Notes: generated from the sequence alone by a model not told the origin. Positions 54,735 to 63,674 are shown, numbered from the stretch's first letter. The stretch: DNA of 64,000 nt from Desulfitobacterium metallireducens DSM 15288 (GCF_000231405.2 NZ_CP007032.1:1860001-1924000); one strand, 5' to 3'. Made by a program: numbers and translations.

Positions 54735-54988
54735 CATTTTTCTAAGATACGCTCCAACCCTAATTATCGGCTTGGGAAAAATACCGCGATCGCTCTGGCT
54801 TTGGCCCTTGAGCTTAATAAAAAAGAGACCGATCAACTCTTGAGCGCTGCCGGTTACTCCTTGTCCGAAAGTGATACCTTTGATTTGGTTGTTCAATTTT
54901 GTCTTGAGAAAAAATATATAATCTCCAAGATGTCAATCAGGCCTTGGATTATTTCAGCCTGAAGCCGTTAGCCGATGTATTAGAGTGA
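54735..54988 (+). pseudogene. C-terminal part of a helix-turn-helix protein
   Basis: The plus strand reads FSKIRSNPNYRLGKNTAI, ALALALELNKKETDQLLSAA, GYSLSESDTFDLVVQFCLEK, then one base out of frame NLQDVNQALDYFSLKPLADV-stop. This is the recurring C-terminus of a Firmicute HTH family (recalled pattern ALELNLDxTxxLLxxAGYxLS). The N-terminal half and a start are gone. 54532-54734 shows nothing else. Confidence 0.75.
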
Positions 54989-54991
54989 AAA

Positions 54992-55028
54992 GCAGGAAGT
55001 CAATCCTTTTAACCGATTGACTTCCTGC
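54992..55028. terminator. Terminator of DUF2200 gene, shared hairpin
   Basis: GCAGGAAGTCAATC / GATTGACTTCCTGC perfect 14-bp stem with T flanks on the minus strand. Confidence 0.85.
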
Positions 55029-55034
55029 CTTTCT

Positions 55035-55382
55035 TCAACTTCTCAAAATCTTCTCCATTGGCTTGCCTTTGGCCAATTCGTCAACTAGTTTGTCAAGCCA
55101 ACGAATTTTCTGCATAAGCGGGTCTTCAATTTCCTCGACACGAACACCGCAGATTACTCCCGTGATTTTATGGGCGTTTGGGTTGATTTGCGGTGCTTCT
55201 GTAAAAAACGTCTCAAAGTCAACACCTTTAGAGATTTGCGCCTGTAGGCCCTGCTCGTCATATCCTGTCAACCAACAAGTAGCCCTATCGACTTCTTCTT
55301 TTGCGCGACCCTTTTTCTCAGCTTTTTGGACGAGTAATAGGTAGACTTTTGAAAAAGCAGTCGTAAATATTCTCGGTTTCAT
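55035..55382 (-). CDS. DUF2200 protein
   Basis: 115 residues from ATG 55382 (SD GGAGGG). [39 protein letters not shown] and IDFETFF-like [17 protein letters not shown], then [20 protein letters not shown] are the family blocks. Function unknown. Confidence 0.9.
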   Translation of the reverse strand: MKPRIFTTAFSKVYLLLVQKAEKKGRAKEEVDRATCWLTGYDEQGLQAQISKGVDFETFFTEAPQINPNAHKITGVICGVRVEEIEDPLMQKIRWLDKLVDELAKGKPMEKILRS

Positions 55383-55384
55383 GT

Positions 55385-55590
55385 TTAACCCTCCGCTTGT
55401 TTCACCCTCCACCGCACAATGTCCGTGATGAATTCATAATCTATCGGCTTGCCAAGCGGCAGCTAAATCGCTCCTTTACTGGTCTTATATCCTTCGAGCC
55501 GCCCCGCAAATTCGGACGTAGCTTCGCCGCCGGTGTACAGCCCTATGTATTTTTTGAATGCCGCGAAGTGGATGAGGCGCCCTAGCGATA
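55385..55590 (-). pseudogene. DUF1801 (iron-chaperone-like) remnant
   Basis: The minus strand reads [55 protein letters not shown]. This is the C-terminal half of a DUF1801 (YdhG-like) protein with an internal TAG and a missing N-terminus. Confidence 0.75.
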
Positions 55591-55597
55591 AGCAAAT

Positions 55598-56524
55598 TCA
55601 ATGATGCACAGAGCCCATAATTACTTTTTCCGGTGATAAAGGACCTGTTGGGCTAAGTTTATTGAGAAGCCTTAGAAGATAATAAAAATACTCATTTCTT
55701 TGGGCATCATCCAATTTCTTTAGAAACATTCTTGTTAATTTTCTATCTAGAAATTGCAAATGCTTTACAAAATGCTCATGGCAAAAGTCATTTATATTTT
55801 TATCCTCTAAATATTGTTCAATTGTTTCTAAATAAACTATTTCCTTAGCCTCCTCAGTTGTAAACTTTGCTTTTTTAATGGCATCGTTAATGCATTTCTC
55901 CTGCAATGATATTCTAAGAAGTTTAAAGTGGGAAGATTGAACAACCTTTTTAATGGCATCTACATGCTTTTCAGAAATTTCTTTATAAAAATAGCGTTCT
56001 AGAAGTTTCTTCCTAGTTTTTTCCGAAACCCCTACTAAATAATAAATTTTCCTTAACCCTTTAGTACCTACCTTAACTGAATTTAATCTTTCTTTAAGCT
56101 CTTCAGGAATATCTATTAATTGTTTATAACTTTTTAATGTACTTGGAGACATTCCCGTTACCATAATAATTTCAGAGTCAGAGAAACCATGTATATAAAT
56201 AAGTTCTTTAATCATCTTCTCCTTTTCAAATACAGGTCTTCTTTTTTGTTGAAATTCTGGTATTAATCGCTTTAGTAGTCTAGTTCTTGGGCTCGTTATG
56301 GGTCTAACCTCACATTTTACGAACATTCGCCCCATATTCTTTAAGGCAAAAAATCTTCTATAACCATGAACAAGAATATAATCGTTCTCTGCAGTCGGGC
56401 CTTCCACAATTAAAATTTCTTCCAGTCCATTTCTATCAATACTATTACTTAATCCTAAATCTTCTTCTATCGAACGAAACGTTTCTTCAGTCTTAATGTG
56501 GCTCAACAATATATTTCTTTCCAA
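55598..56524 (-). CDS. ParB N-terminal-like domain protein
   Basis: 308 residues, A/T-rich. The start ILLSHIKTEETFRSIEEDLG and LEEILIVEGPTAENDYILVH then GYRRFFALKNMG correspond to the ParB/Srx nuclease-like fold (family GERRYRAAKELG). A HTH-like part (GFSDSEIIMVTGMSPSTLKSY) follows and the remaining 150 residues are helical. No parA or parS set is nearby, so this is likely an orphan plasmid/phage-type or regulatory ParB-like protein. TTG start with SD GGGGTG. Confidence 0.8.
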   Translation of the reverse strand: MERNILLSHIKTEETFRSIEEDLGLSNSIDRNGLEEILIVEGPTAENDYILVHGYRRFFALKNMGRMFVKCEVRPITSPRTRLLKRLIPEFQQKRRPVFEKEKMIKELIYIHGFSDSEIIMVTGMSPSTLKSYKQLIDIPEELKERLNSVKVGTKGLRKIYYLVGVSEKTRKKLLERYFYKEISEKHVDAIKKVVQSSHFKLLRISLQEKCINDAIKKAKFTTEEAKEIVYLETIEQYLEDKNINDFCHEHFVKHLQFLDRKLTRMFLKKLDDAQRNEYFYYLLRLLNKLSPTGPLSPEKVIMGSVHH

Positions 56525-56704
56525 TTATCAACACCCCACTTCTCTTTAAGAAATGGGTATGCTTCTCATAAATTGTCCAATAACATGAAACATAAAACTG
56601 AACAAGAAGATTTTAGACAAATATAGAATATAAAATGAAGGAAAATCCTAAATATTTCAAGAAGCAATTAACGATCTACCTTCGTTGCAAGCTAGTGACA
56701 AATA

Positions 56705-56850
56705 CTTAGGAGGTCATAGACCCCGGGGGAAAGGTTAAACCTAATTCCCTTGAGCAATTTCGATTTTTGAGTGGGGCGTAACCCGGGGCGAGGCTTTAGC
56801 CAATGCCCGCCGAGCACCCCCTTGACACAATCCTAAAGACCTCCGACATT
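56705..56850. other. GC-rich structured intergenic segment
   Basis: In A/T-rich surroundings this stretch is G/C-rich. Its ends are TTAGGAGGTC and CTAAAGACCTCC, which are nearly complementary, and several runs (CCCCGGGGGAAAGG, AACCCGGGGCGAGG) can pair inside. No ORF is supported. Could be a structured RNA or a small repeat element. No gene was seen in 56525-56853. Confidence 0.4.
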
Positions 56851-56853
56851 CGG

Positions 56854-57290
56854 CTATTTTGCCGACCCATTGTACTTCAAGAGTTCCTCCCTACGTGCTA
56901 ATAAGTGTTTAGTGGCCAACTTCCCCACTGCTTTGGTCGCTGTATAATTCCATATTGAACCAATTCCAATAGATGCAACTGGAACGGCAGAATTCACTAT
57001 GGTCTTCTGGATGATTTTGACAGCAAGCTTCTTCCCGATATCCTGAATGGCTTTCAAGACCTCTTTTTTGACTACTTCTTTTACGGCTTTTCGAGCTATG
57101 TTACCTCCAACTTTCATTCCCGCTTTACCCGCAGCTTCGGCGGCCGCCCCCCCAATGCATAAGCTAAGATCGTCAAAATATCTTCAGGATCATTCGGATT
57201 AAGGGTACACCATATACTTTGGCTAAATTCGCAACAACGGAAGTTGTATTCTTACAAGCATAATAGACTCGGCAGCAACCGCAGTTGCTG
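56854..57290 (-). pseudogene. EcsC-like protein remnant
   Basis: An 87-residue intact frame (ATG 57117) reads KLAVKIIQKTIVNSAVPVAS, IGIGSIWNYTATKAVGKLAT, resembling the C-terminus of EcsC-family proteins (QKxxxxAVPVIGAxGGAxIN). Upstream, frames still show NTTSVVANLAKVYGVPL and ILTILAYALGG separated by shifts, so the gene is degraded. Confidence 0.6.
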
Positions 57291-57955
57291 CTATTGTAAG
57301 GTTAGGTCCTTTAGCGCATCCGCTCGCTCCACAATAAGTTCAGCAGCCGTATGCCCATGTACTGAATAATGGAGTTATTTTGTGCAGTCGCAAAAAACTC
57401 CTTAGTCAATGCGAGGTTTGGATTATAATCGATGGAAAGAGTATAAATCTCCTTAACCTTTTGATAAAAACGTTTTTCTGAGCTCCGAATATCACGAATA
57501 CGCTCTAACAGCTCATCAAAATAATCCGCACCGAACTTCTTCGGATTTTTAAGGCGATCGTCATTCATAGCAAAGCCTTTTTTCATGTATTCAGTAAGGA
57601 CTTCACTAGCCCATCGACGAAATTGGTTTCCTACGTGCGAGCGTACTCTGTAACCAATGGCTAAAATCATTTTAAGATTATAATACTCAACCTCTCTAGA
57701 AACCCCTCGGTTGCCCTCTTTTTGAACTATCCGGAATTTCCGGATAGTTGCCGAGGACACCAATTCTTCATCTTCAAAGATATTTTTAATATGCTCACTA
57801 ATGGTCCTGACATCCTTTTGATAAAGTTGAGCAATTTGCTTTTGGCTAAGCCAGATCGTTTCGTCTTCAAAGAAAACGTCAATTTATGTTTTACCATCCT
57901 CAGTCTGATAGATTAATTACTCGCCTTTCGAAAAGTTATTCAACTGATTACTCAC
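57291..57955 (-). pseudogene. RhuM-family virulence protein, inactivated
   Basis: From GTG 57955 (SD AGGAGA) the frame reads MSNQLNNFSKGE-TAA-LIYQTEDGKT-TAA-IDVFFEDETIWLSQKQIAQL, then SSATIRKFRIVQKEGNRGVS, EYYNLKMILAIGYRVRSHVG, FGADYFDELLERIRDIRSSE and EFFATAQN; a missing A there shifts the tail HYSVHGHTAAELIVERADAL out of frame. Two TAA codons and one shift make it a pseudogene of a RhuM (Fic-DOC-neighbour, phage/pathogenicity-type) protein. Confidence 0.85.
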
Positions 57956-58042
57956 TTAAAATATCTCCTCTCAAATTGACACAAACCTGTTTAATTCGTG
58001 GCATACTAATGCGTCACTTCTCATGAAAGAGTGGTATTTATC

Positions 58043-58657
58043 TTATTTAATTGTTACTGTTTCTTCTAAGGCTACCTCTTGTATCTCAGGTATTTCACGA
58101 AAGGGTTTGATGGTCAAATTAAACACTATCCCAGCCACTTCATCGGGTAAAGGAGGTGTCACGACAAAGGAATGCACCATTCCCTTTTGCTGTCCGTAAC
58201 CCCCATTTTGCCGGCACTGATATTCTGGTGAGATATTTAATTCAAAACGATTGTGACCCAGTCTTGTAAATGGTTCATTCTTATTTACCTCAGTTTCGAT
58301 GTACACCACGCTAGCATTGCGATATTGTTTCATATGGGTTACTGCATATACAACACGGTTTATTTCCACAGATTTTAAGATCGGAACAAACTTCAAAAAA
58401 TCGGAAGGTTCAACGGGTGGCACCCAATTATGCTCACCATACATTAAGGAGAAAATTCTTCTCAGCCAATCCTCATTAAGTCCATACTGTTCGCTCCAGG
58501 AAGAGATCTGATCGAGATGTGGAAATCCTGGATTATCATCAGAAAGCTCTTTACGTTTTACTAGAAGTTCACAAATCTGCCCATCAATTGGTGTTAATTC
58601 TTCACAATAGTAATCTGTTGGGGGATGAAAAGGTAAGCGCGTTAAAGGCGTCTGCAT
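58043..58657 (-). CDS. Hypothetical protein
   Basis: 204 residues from ATG 58657 (SD AAGAAGG). The N-terminal 75 residues (ELTPIDGQICELLVKRKELS, LNEDWLRRIFSLMYG) are helical and loosely recall a chorismate-mutase-type helix; the C-terminal part is beta-rich with an acidic end. No motif identifies it. Confidence 0.6.
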   Translation of the reverse strand: MQTPLTRLPFHPPTDYYCEELTPIDGQICELLVKRKELSDDNPGFPHLDQISSWSEQYGLNEDWLRRIFSLMYGEHNWVPPVEPSDFLKFVPILKSVEINRVVYAVTHMKQYRNASVVYIETEVNKNEPFTRLGHNRFELNISPEYQCRQNGGYGQQKGMVHSFVVTPPLPDEVAGIVFNLTIKPFREIPEIQEVALEETVTIK

Positions 58658-58803
58658 CAAATTAATGACCTTCTTTCATTGAAATATCAATTCCGCTATT
58701 TTCTACAGTTCTATAGGATTCACCCGTTAAAATCCTTAGTTTATATATACTTCTCTGCGTATGTATATCTAAACCGTTTAAGGTTCTTAGCCCCGTTCAT
58801 ACA

Positions 58804-58870
58804 AATGACCTATTTATATCCCATTCTACAATTTTTGGAAATTACCTTTAGAAATCCACCTTTGAATTTG
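58804..58870. repeat. Dispersed intergenic repeat, copy 2
   Basis: Matches 14131-14195 around TTGGAAATTACCTTTAGAAA. It lies in a gap without genes. Confidence 0.6.
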
Positions 58871-58931
58871 CTATTGGAACAAAACAGGCCACACCTAAGC
58901 TCATATCTACTGCTATTATCTTTAAAATTTT

Positions 58932-59726
58932 TTAGCATCGTAAAACGACCCCAGGTAGCTCCTCCGGTTCTTCAGGTAAATCCGCGAAATCCTCAGCCTT
59001 TAAATCGACATAGTTTAAGGCTGTTTCTAAACTCTTTTTAGGGATGAGCTTGTCATGATAATTGGAAATGACCCATTCCAGATATTCAGCAGGTATCTTT
59101 TTAGCTTCCGAGGTTCTAAATAAATCCGAATTACCGTTGATCGCGTTTAATAGTTTTGTCGCGGTTTTTTCTACTTTTTCTAACTTTAACTTATCCAATT
59201 GGGGATTGTTTAAAATGCCGAGTTCTTTCAAGCGAATGAGAGTCATATCATAACTGACATTAAACGCGGTCTGTATCCTTGCGATGTCTAAGCCCTTCCA
59301 CGTATTAACATCCTTATCCTTAAGTTCTAGTCTCACAAAATTATAGACTTTCTCTGTCGGCATTAATAAACAAGCTGCAAAATAGTTAGCCTCAATCTCA
59401 TTTTCATCTCGGTCGTTGAAATCATCATCGCGGATCATTGTACAGCCTTGCTCGGATAGATGTAGTTTTTGATGTCCCATTTCATGAGCTACCGAAAAAA
59501 TTTCCCGTGATAGGATCTGTGAAGAATTTGAAAAGATGATTCGTTCTGTATCCTTAATTAAAGCAAATCCTAAAAATGCTTCACTACCAATAGGGTACCG
59601 AATCACGCGATACTCTGCCTTTTCAGCGGCTTCGAATATATTTTGAAAGCCATAACCCGTTACCTTGCATTCATCTCTCACATTTTCAGCAGTTCTTTCG
59701 ATCTCAAGTTGTCTACTTTTATTCAT
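58932..59726 (-). CDS. ImmA/IrrE-family metallopeptidase
   Basis: 264 residues from ATG 59726 (overlaps the upstream XRE stop). Zinc motif SVAHEMGHQKLH (HExxH) at about 81-92 and an ENEIEANYFAACLLMP helix with the third ligand. These proteases cleave the partner repressor in mobile elements and stress responses (as ImmA cleaves ImmR in ICEBs1). Confidence 0.92.
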   Translation of the reverse strand: MNKSRQLEIERTAENVRDECKVTGYGFQNIFEAAEKAEYRVIRYPIGSEAFLGFALIKDTERIIFSNSSQILSREIFSVAHEMGHQKLHLSEQGCTMIRDDDFNDRDENEIEANYFAACLLMPTEKVYNFVRLELKDKDVNTWKGLDIARIQTAFNVSYDMTLIRLKELGILNNPQLDKLKLEKVEKTATKLLNAINGNSDLFRTSEAKKIPAEYLEWVISNYHDKLIPKKSLETALNYVDLKAEDFADLPEEPEELPGVVLRC

Positions 59727-60069
59727 CAACCTCAACCTGCCTTACACTTTGGTAGAGCTTGCGATGCGCATAAAAAGTATCAAGCATCTTGGTAATATAT
59801 TCGAACTTATCTTCTTCAACTGAGTTATTATTTGCTCTAAACATGGGTTGCTCTTGAAGGACCGCGTTTACTGAAGACGTTATCTCTTCAACAGCGATCC
59901 CCATAACTTGGGAAACTGTAATCAGGCTAGCATAGGAAATATCGATTAACCCCTTCTCAAGCCGAGCATATTTTTGCCTTGAACACTTCATGTTTTCCGC
60001 CATCTGTTCTTGGGTTAAGCCTTTGGACTCTCGCAAGCTTCGGATTCTTGCTCCTAAAATTTCATTCAT
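59719..60069 (-). CDS. XRE-family regulator paired with ImmA
   Basis: 116 residues from ATG 60069 (SD GGGAGGG). HTH IRSLRESKGLTQEQMAENMK, KYARLEKGLIDISYASLITV, then a helical tail. It overlaps the peptidase by 8 bases, the classic repressor-protease pair. A possible operator (ATTATCG ... CGATAAT, 60157-60194) is upstream. Confidence 0.92.
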   Translation of the reverse strand: MNEILGARIRSLRESKGLTQEQMAENMKCSRQKYARLEKGLIDISYASLITVSQVMGIAVEEITSSVNAVLQEQPMFRANNNSVEEDKFEYITKMLDTFYAHRKLYQSVRQVEVDE

Positions 60070-60156
60070 AAGGTTATTCCCTCCCATTGGATTCTATCTG
60101 TACTCTATCCTACTCAAGCGCCAATGTATTGTTACATTTCTATAACATCTATATCT

Positions 60157-60194
60157 ATTATCGCTACCATTATATCCAAATTATACACGATAAT
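60157..60194. promoter_or_regulatory. Operator candidate for the XRE regulator
   Basis: ATTATCG and CGATAAT as inverted half sites 24 bp apart, within an A/T-rich gap, about 90 bp upstream of the XRE start. Confidence 0.35.
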
Positions 60195-60223
60195 GTTATA
60201 AATTCGAACCATAACTTATTGAT

Positions 60224-60397
60224 CTAATAGAAAAGCTTGGATTCATTGATGATAGGGTATGACCTAGGAACATAGCACATAAAAAAACTGGCTTCTTGGG
60301 CATCGCCATATAATAGATAATTGTTTATTGATGCAACTCCACTAGAATTAATTTCATAATTTAGTGACAAACCCGAGGGAAGGCGAAAAATGCTCAT
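60224..60397 (-). CDS. Small hypothetical protein next to the group II intron
   Basis: 57 residues from ATG 60397, preceded by a strong GGGAGGGGG SD. The peptide begins MSIFRLPSGLSLNYEINSSG and is mixed polar/hydrophobic; unassigned. The start lies 30 bp from the intron end, so before insertion it was downstream of the terminator at 62330. Confidence 0.45.
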   Translation of the reverse strand: MSIFRLPSGLSLNYEINSSGVASINNYLLYGDAQEASFFMCYVPRSYPIINESKLFY

Positions 60398-60428
60398 GGA
60401 TCCCCCTCCCGAGCGCCTAGTCACCCAA

Positions 60429-62325
60429 ATCGGGTAGGAGGCTGACCATTATTTGGTCAGCCGACCTCCCACAGCACCGTACGTACCGTTCGGTATACGG
60501 CGCTTCCAAAGTTTACGCGTTACTTCGCAGAATAACTAAAACTGAGATATCCAATCCGTTCGAAACGCTTATTGGATAAGGCTTTTGTCAAAATCGGGCT
60601 ATGGGCAGTACGCCAATAGCCTTTTCTTGTGTTTGCCCACATCCACGCTTGTTCCTCTTGTATACCTACTTTCTTGAGGTTTTCAAATCGCGTTCGGGTT
60701 CTCTTCCATCGCTTCCAGGTAACCATCCGTATGCGACTTCTTAGCCACTCATCCAGTGTCTTAAGTAGATTTCTAGCGTCGGCCAGTTTAAAGTAGTTCG
60801 TCCAGCCTCGCACTATCTGGTTGAGTTTTGTTCTCCGTTCTTCGATTCCCATCCCGTTGCTCCGTCCAGTCACTTCTCGGATTTTATCTTTGAGTTTCTG
60901 GATGCTTTTAGGATGGATTCTCAGTCGCCCAAATCCTCTGTAGATGTAAAAGCTATATCCCAAATACTTTACATAGTTTACGTGCGAGATCTTAGTTTTC
61001 TCCCTGTTTACCTTGAGAAATAACTTCCCTTCGATGAACGGAAGTATATGGTCAAGCGCACGCTTTGCTGCTTTCTTGCTTTTGCAAAAAATCATCATAT
61101 CGTCTGCATAACGCACAAATCTATGCCCTCGCTTTTCCAACTCGTGGTCACATTCATTGAGCATAATGTTTCCAAGTAAGGGACTAAGGGGTCCGCCTTG
61201 CGGTACGCCCTCGGGGCTTTCCTCAAACAAACCATCCACCATAACTCCTGCTCTTAGGAATTTGTGGATGAGTGAGATGACTCGCCCGTCTTTTATTGTC
61301 TCAGACAGAATTTGAATCAGTTTGCTCTGGTTGACCGTATCAAAGTATTTCTCTAAGTCCATGTCTACTACATATTTGTATCCTTCTGTAATATGACCCT
61401 GGCATTTCAACAGTGCATCATGAGCACTGCGGTTCGGTCGGAATCCAAAACTGTTGTTTGAGAACTGCTCTTCAAAGATGGGGCTCAGGACTTGAGTAAT
61501 CGCTTGTTGGATTAACCGGTCTACGACTGTTGGTATTCCCAGTTTTCTAGTCTTTCCGTTCTCTTTGGGTATCTCTACCCTCCGTACGGGTTTTGGACGG
61601 TATTTACCGTCCCAGAGGGATTGCAAAAGTTCATTCTTGTGCTCTTTCAGGAAGGGTAGAAGTTCATCCACCTGCATACCATCGATTCCACCTGCGCCTT
61701 TATTTCTCTTCACCTGTTTGTAAGCTCGGTTTAGGTTTTCGACGCTAAGAATTTGCTTAAGCAAGCCTTCTGTCTGCTTGTTCGTGTTGGTGTTGTCGGT
61801 TTCAGTCATCTTAGGTGGCGCGCACACTTCCGCATACTCTCTCTGTTCCGCAGATACCCTTTGCAGATAGTCTTCGAATCGAAGTTGTCTGTGTTTTGAA
61901 TTACCACTTTCAGTAACTTTCATTGACCCACACCTCCTTTGGTTCAACCCTTCCGTCGGTGTCTAGACCACCTCTGTACTATGGCTTCAGCTGACTCCTC
62001 ACGATAAATCTTGTTTCAACCAGGTTTCTTACTCTGTTTCCACCTGTCCGTGAGGCCTCCCACGGTAAGACGATTCACTTTCGTTCCATGTACCCGCAGC
62101 ATTTACGCTAACGTATCCGTGTAGCTTTTGGGCTTCAGCTTGAATGGCAGCCTTACCCCACGTTTTGCGCCTGATACTGTTCGTGTTCCTCGGGTCGGAG
62201 CTTTGCCGCCGGCTTCCTTCAGATTCCACCTCACGATGGACACCCTTGCCTTAAGCTAATGGTTGGTCGCTACATACCCCCATAACGGACTTTCACCGTC
62301 TAGTTAATCGCCATGCGTGGCGCAC
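60429..62325 (-). mobile_element. Group II intron (IIC-like)
   Basis: 5' boundary GTGCGCC at 62325, directly after a T tract of a terminator; 3' boundary near CCCGAT at 60429. A domain V-like hairpin, GCCGTATACCGAACGGTACG then TACGGTGC, lies at about 60480-60520 and a bulged domain VI hairpin after it. The encoded protein lacks an endonuclease. Insertion behind a terminator and the missing endonuclease both fit bacterial class C introns. Confidence 0.85.
60520..61947 (-). CDS. ltrA: Group II intron reverse transcriptase/maturase
   Basis: 475 residues. Reverse transcriptase block with YADDMMIFCKSK catalytic motif, FGFRPNRSAHDALLKC and PQGGPLSPLLGNIMLNECD; thumb/X (maturase) domain to about residue 420 ends with GYWRTAHSPILTKALSNKRF. 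There is no HNH endonuclease domain. It aids splicing and retrohoming of the intron it lies in. Starts MNQRRCGSMKVTES; ATG at residue 9 is an alternative. Confidence 0.95.
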   Translation of the reverse strand: MNQRRCGSMKVTESGNSKHRQLRFEDYLQRVSAEQREYAEVCAPPKMTETDNTNTNKQTEGLLKQILSVENLNRAYKQVKRNKGAGGIDGMQVDELLPFLKEHKNELLQSLWDGKYRPKPVRRVEIPKENGKTRKLGIPTVVDRLIQQAITQVLSPIFEEQFSNNSFGFRPNRSAHDALLKCQGHITEGYKYVVDMDLEKYFDTVNQSKLIQILSETIKDGRVISLIHKFLRAGVMVDGLFEESPEGVPQGGPLSPLLGNIMLNECDHELEKRGHRFVRYADDMMIFCKSKKAAKRALDHILPFIEGKLFLKVNREKTKISHVNYVKYLGYSFYIYRGFGRLRIHPKSIQKLKDKIREVTGRSNGMGIEERRTKLNQIVRGWTNYFKLADARNLLKTLDEWLRSRIRMVTWKRWKRTRTRFENLKKVGIQEEQAWMWANTRKGYWRTAHSPILTKALSNKRFERIGYLSFSYSAK

Positions 62326-62362
62326 CAAAAAAAACCGCTACTCTTTCTCAAAAGTAACGGCT
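62326..62362 (-). terminator. Terminator of the RpoA-CTD-like gene, intron target
   Basis: AGCCGTTACT / AGTAGCGGTT stem followed by eight T and the intron's first G at 62325. Confidence 0.85.
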
Positions 62363-62396
62363 GCTTAATCCTTGCTTCCCCCTATCATAAGTTTCC

Positions 62397-62774
62397 CTAC
62401 AAAACTTCCTCATACTGCTTCAGTTTCTCTCTCACCTCGAGTACGCTTTTCCTCCCGAATCCTTCGATCACAAGAAGTTCCTCCTCAGAATGCTTCTTCA
62501 AATCACTTACCGTATAAATTTTCGCGCGATAAAGGGCATTAAAAACCCTCGGGCTAAGCTTCAAATTCGTAAGATTGGGAGAATCCACAAAACGCTGACA
62601 CCACTCTTGGCATTTTTCAGCCGCCTCTCTCGTGGAGTACTCCTTTTGGCATAGATCACAAATAAACCGGGTCGCCTTACCTTCAATTACCATCGAACAA
62701 CTCTCCTCCCACTCATTATCTTCTTCCACTAATCCCATCCTTGCTTTAAAACTTAAGGAATAGTGCACCCTCAT
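62397..62774 (-). CDS. Zinc-finger plus RNA polymerase alpha-CTD-like protein
   Basis: 125 residues. N-terminal half has CDLCQKEYSTREAAEKCQEWC, a four-Cys zinc motif; C-terminal half (LTNLKLSPRVFNALYRAKIY, DLKKHSEEELLVIEGFGRKS) is a helix-hairpin-helix domain like the alpha-CTD of RNA polymerase (family L..S.R..N.L....I.T..DL). It could bind DNA or a transcription complex. The role is unknown. Confidence 0.75.
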   Translation of the reverse strand: MRVHYSLSFKARMGLVEEDNEWEESCSMVIEGKATRFICDLCQKEYSTREAAEKCQEWCQRFVDSPNLTNLKLSPRVFNALYRAKIYTVSDLKKHSEEELLVIEGFGRKSVLEVREKLKQYEEVL

Positions 62775-62978
62775 TCTCGGCTTGCCTAATTACCTTCAGC
62801 AATCGTATATATGTTCTATATATTCATTATACTCTTTTATTTTTGTTCGACAATAAAAAACCTCTGATATTCTTCTAATCTATCCTCTAAGCCTAAAATC
62901 CGCCTCTGCTCCTTGATTAGCTATTTGCTAAACCTGTTTTCGTTTACAAACATATGTGTGGTAGTCTAAACTATAACT

Positions 62979-63045
62979 GACCGGAAAATTCTACCGGTCT
63001 TAAATTTAATAGGCGGGCCTCAGCTTACCGGCCAGCGCCCGCCCA
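62979..63045. promoter_or_regulatory. Two hairpins upstream of the DUF1659 gene
   Basis: GACCGGaaaattctaCCGGTC (62979-62998) and GGCGGGC...GCCCGCC (63012-63045) precede the SD by about 20 bp. They might be an attenuator or mRNA-stabilising leader; no terminator T tract is clear. Confidence 0.4.
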
Positions 63046-63072
63046 ACAAACAAAAGATAGGAGGGAAAACAG

Positions 63073-63300
63073 ATGGCAGTATCCAAAACCCCTGTAACAT
63101 CAAGCATTCGACTCAGCTTAGTTACAGGATTAGACACTCAAGGTGCCCCGATCCTCAAGCAAACAAACCTCAGCAACGTCAAATCAAATGCCTTAGATCA
63201 GGATTTGTTTGATGTGGCCAATGCGCTCGTAGGCTTGCAAGAGTACAGCGTGCACAAAATTCAACGACTCGACACGGCTGAATTAATTGAAATGGTCTAA
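63073..63300 (+). CDS. DUF1659 protein
   Basis: 75 residues. TSSIRLSLVTGLDTQGAPIL, NVKSNALDQDLFDVANALVG are family blocks. Small beta-rich protein found with DUF2922 and YvrJ in Clostridia/Bacilli. SD GGAGGG. Function unknown. Confidence 0.88.
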   Translation: MAVSKTPVTSSIRLSLVTGLDTQGAPILKQTNLSNVKSNALDQDLFDVANALVGLQEYSVHKIQRLDTAELIEMV

Positions 63301-63371
63301 TCCAGCCTAAAAACGCGAGTTAGCCCGAACTACAGCTTAAAATCTTTGAGTATTAGAAAGGAGGAATAGCT

Positions 63372-63596
63372 TTGGCTACCACCCAAGTTTTGAAAATGGT
63401 TTTTCTAACCCCGCTCAACAAGCAGGTGACCATCAGCCTGAATAACCCCAAAGATACCCTGACTGCCGCCGAAGTCCAGGGAGTTATGGACACAATGATC
63501 GCTAGAAACATCTTCATGACTACCAACGGCGAGCTTGCCTCGAAAGTAAGCGCCCGGATTATTGACACCACGACGAACGAACTGTTCACTGCCTAA
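63372..63596 (+). CDS. DUF2922 protein
   Basis: 74 residues from a TTG start (SD AAAGGAGG). VLKMVFLTPLNKQVTISLNN, then TAAEVQGVMDTMIARNIF, identify DUF2922. Second gene of the cluster, 71 bp after DUF1659, ended by a terminator. Confidence 0.85.
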   Translation: MATTQVLKMVFLTPLNKQVTISLNNPKDTLTAAEVQGVMDTMIARNIFMTTNGELASKVSARIIDTTTNELFTA

Positions 63597-63613
63597 GGGT
63601 AAAAGAACAGCCG

Positions 63614-63640
63614 GGGAGGATTAAGTCCTCCCCTTTTTTA
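63614..63640 (+). terminator. Terminator after the DUF2922 gene
   Basis: GGGGAGGA / TCCTCCCC with T run; next gene starts 35 bp later. Confidence 0.8.
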
Positions 63641-63674
63641 TAGCTAAAAGCAAGAAGAAAGGAGGTCTTTGCCA

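Noticed and set aside
55460-55470. In-frame TAG in the DUF1801 frame as pyrrolysine
   Set aside because: The N-terminal half of the protein is missing, so this is a decayed gene; no methylamine methyltransferase context.
62029-62229. 66-codon minus-strand ORF upstream of the intron RT
   Set aside because: It lies in the folded 5' part of the group II intron RNA; similar spurious ORFs are common there.
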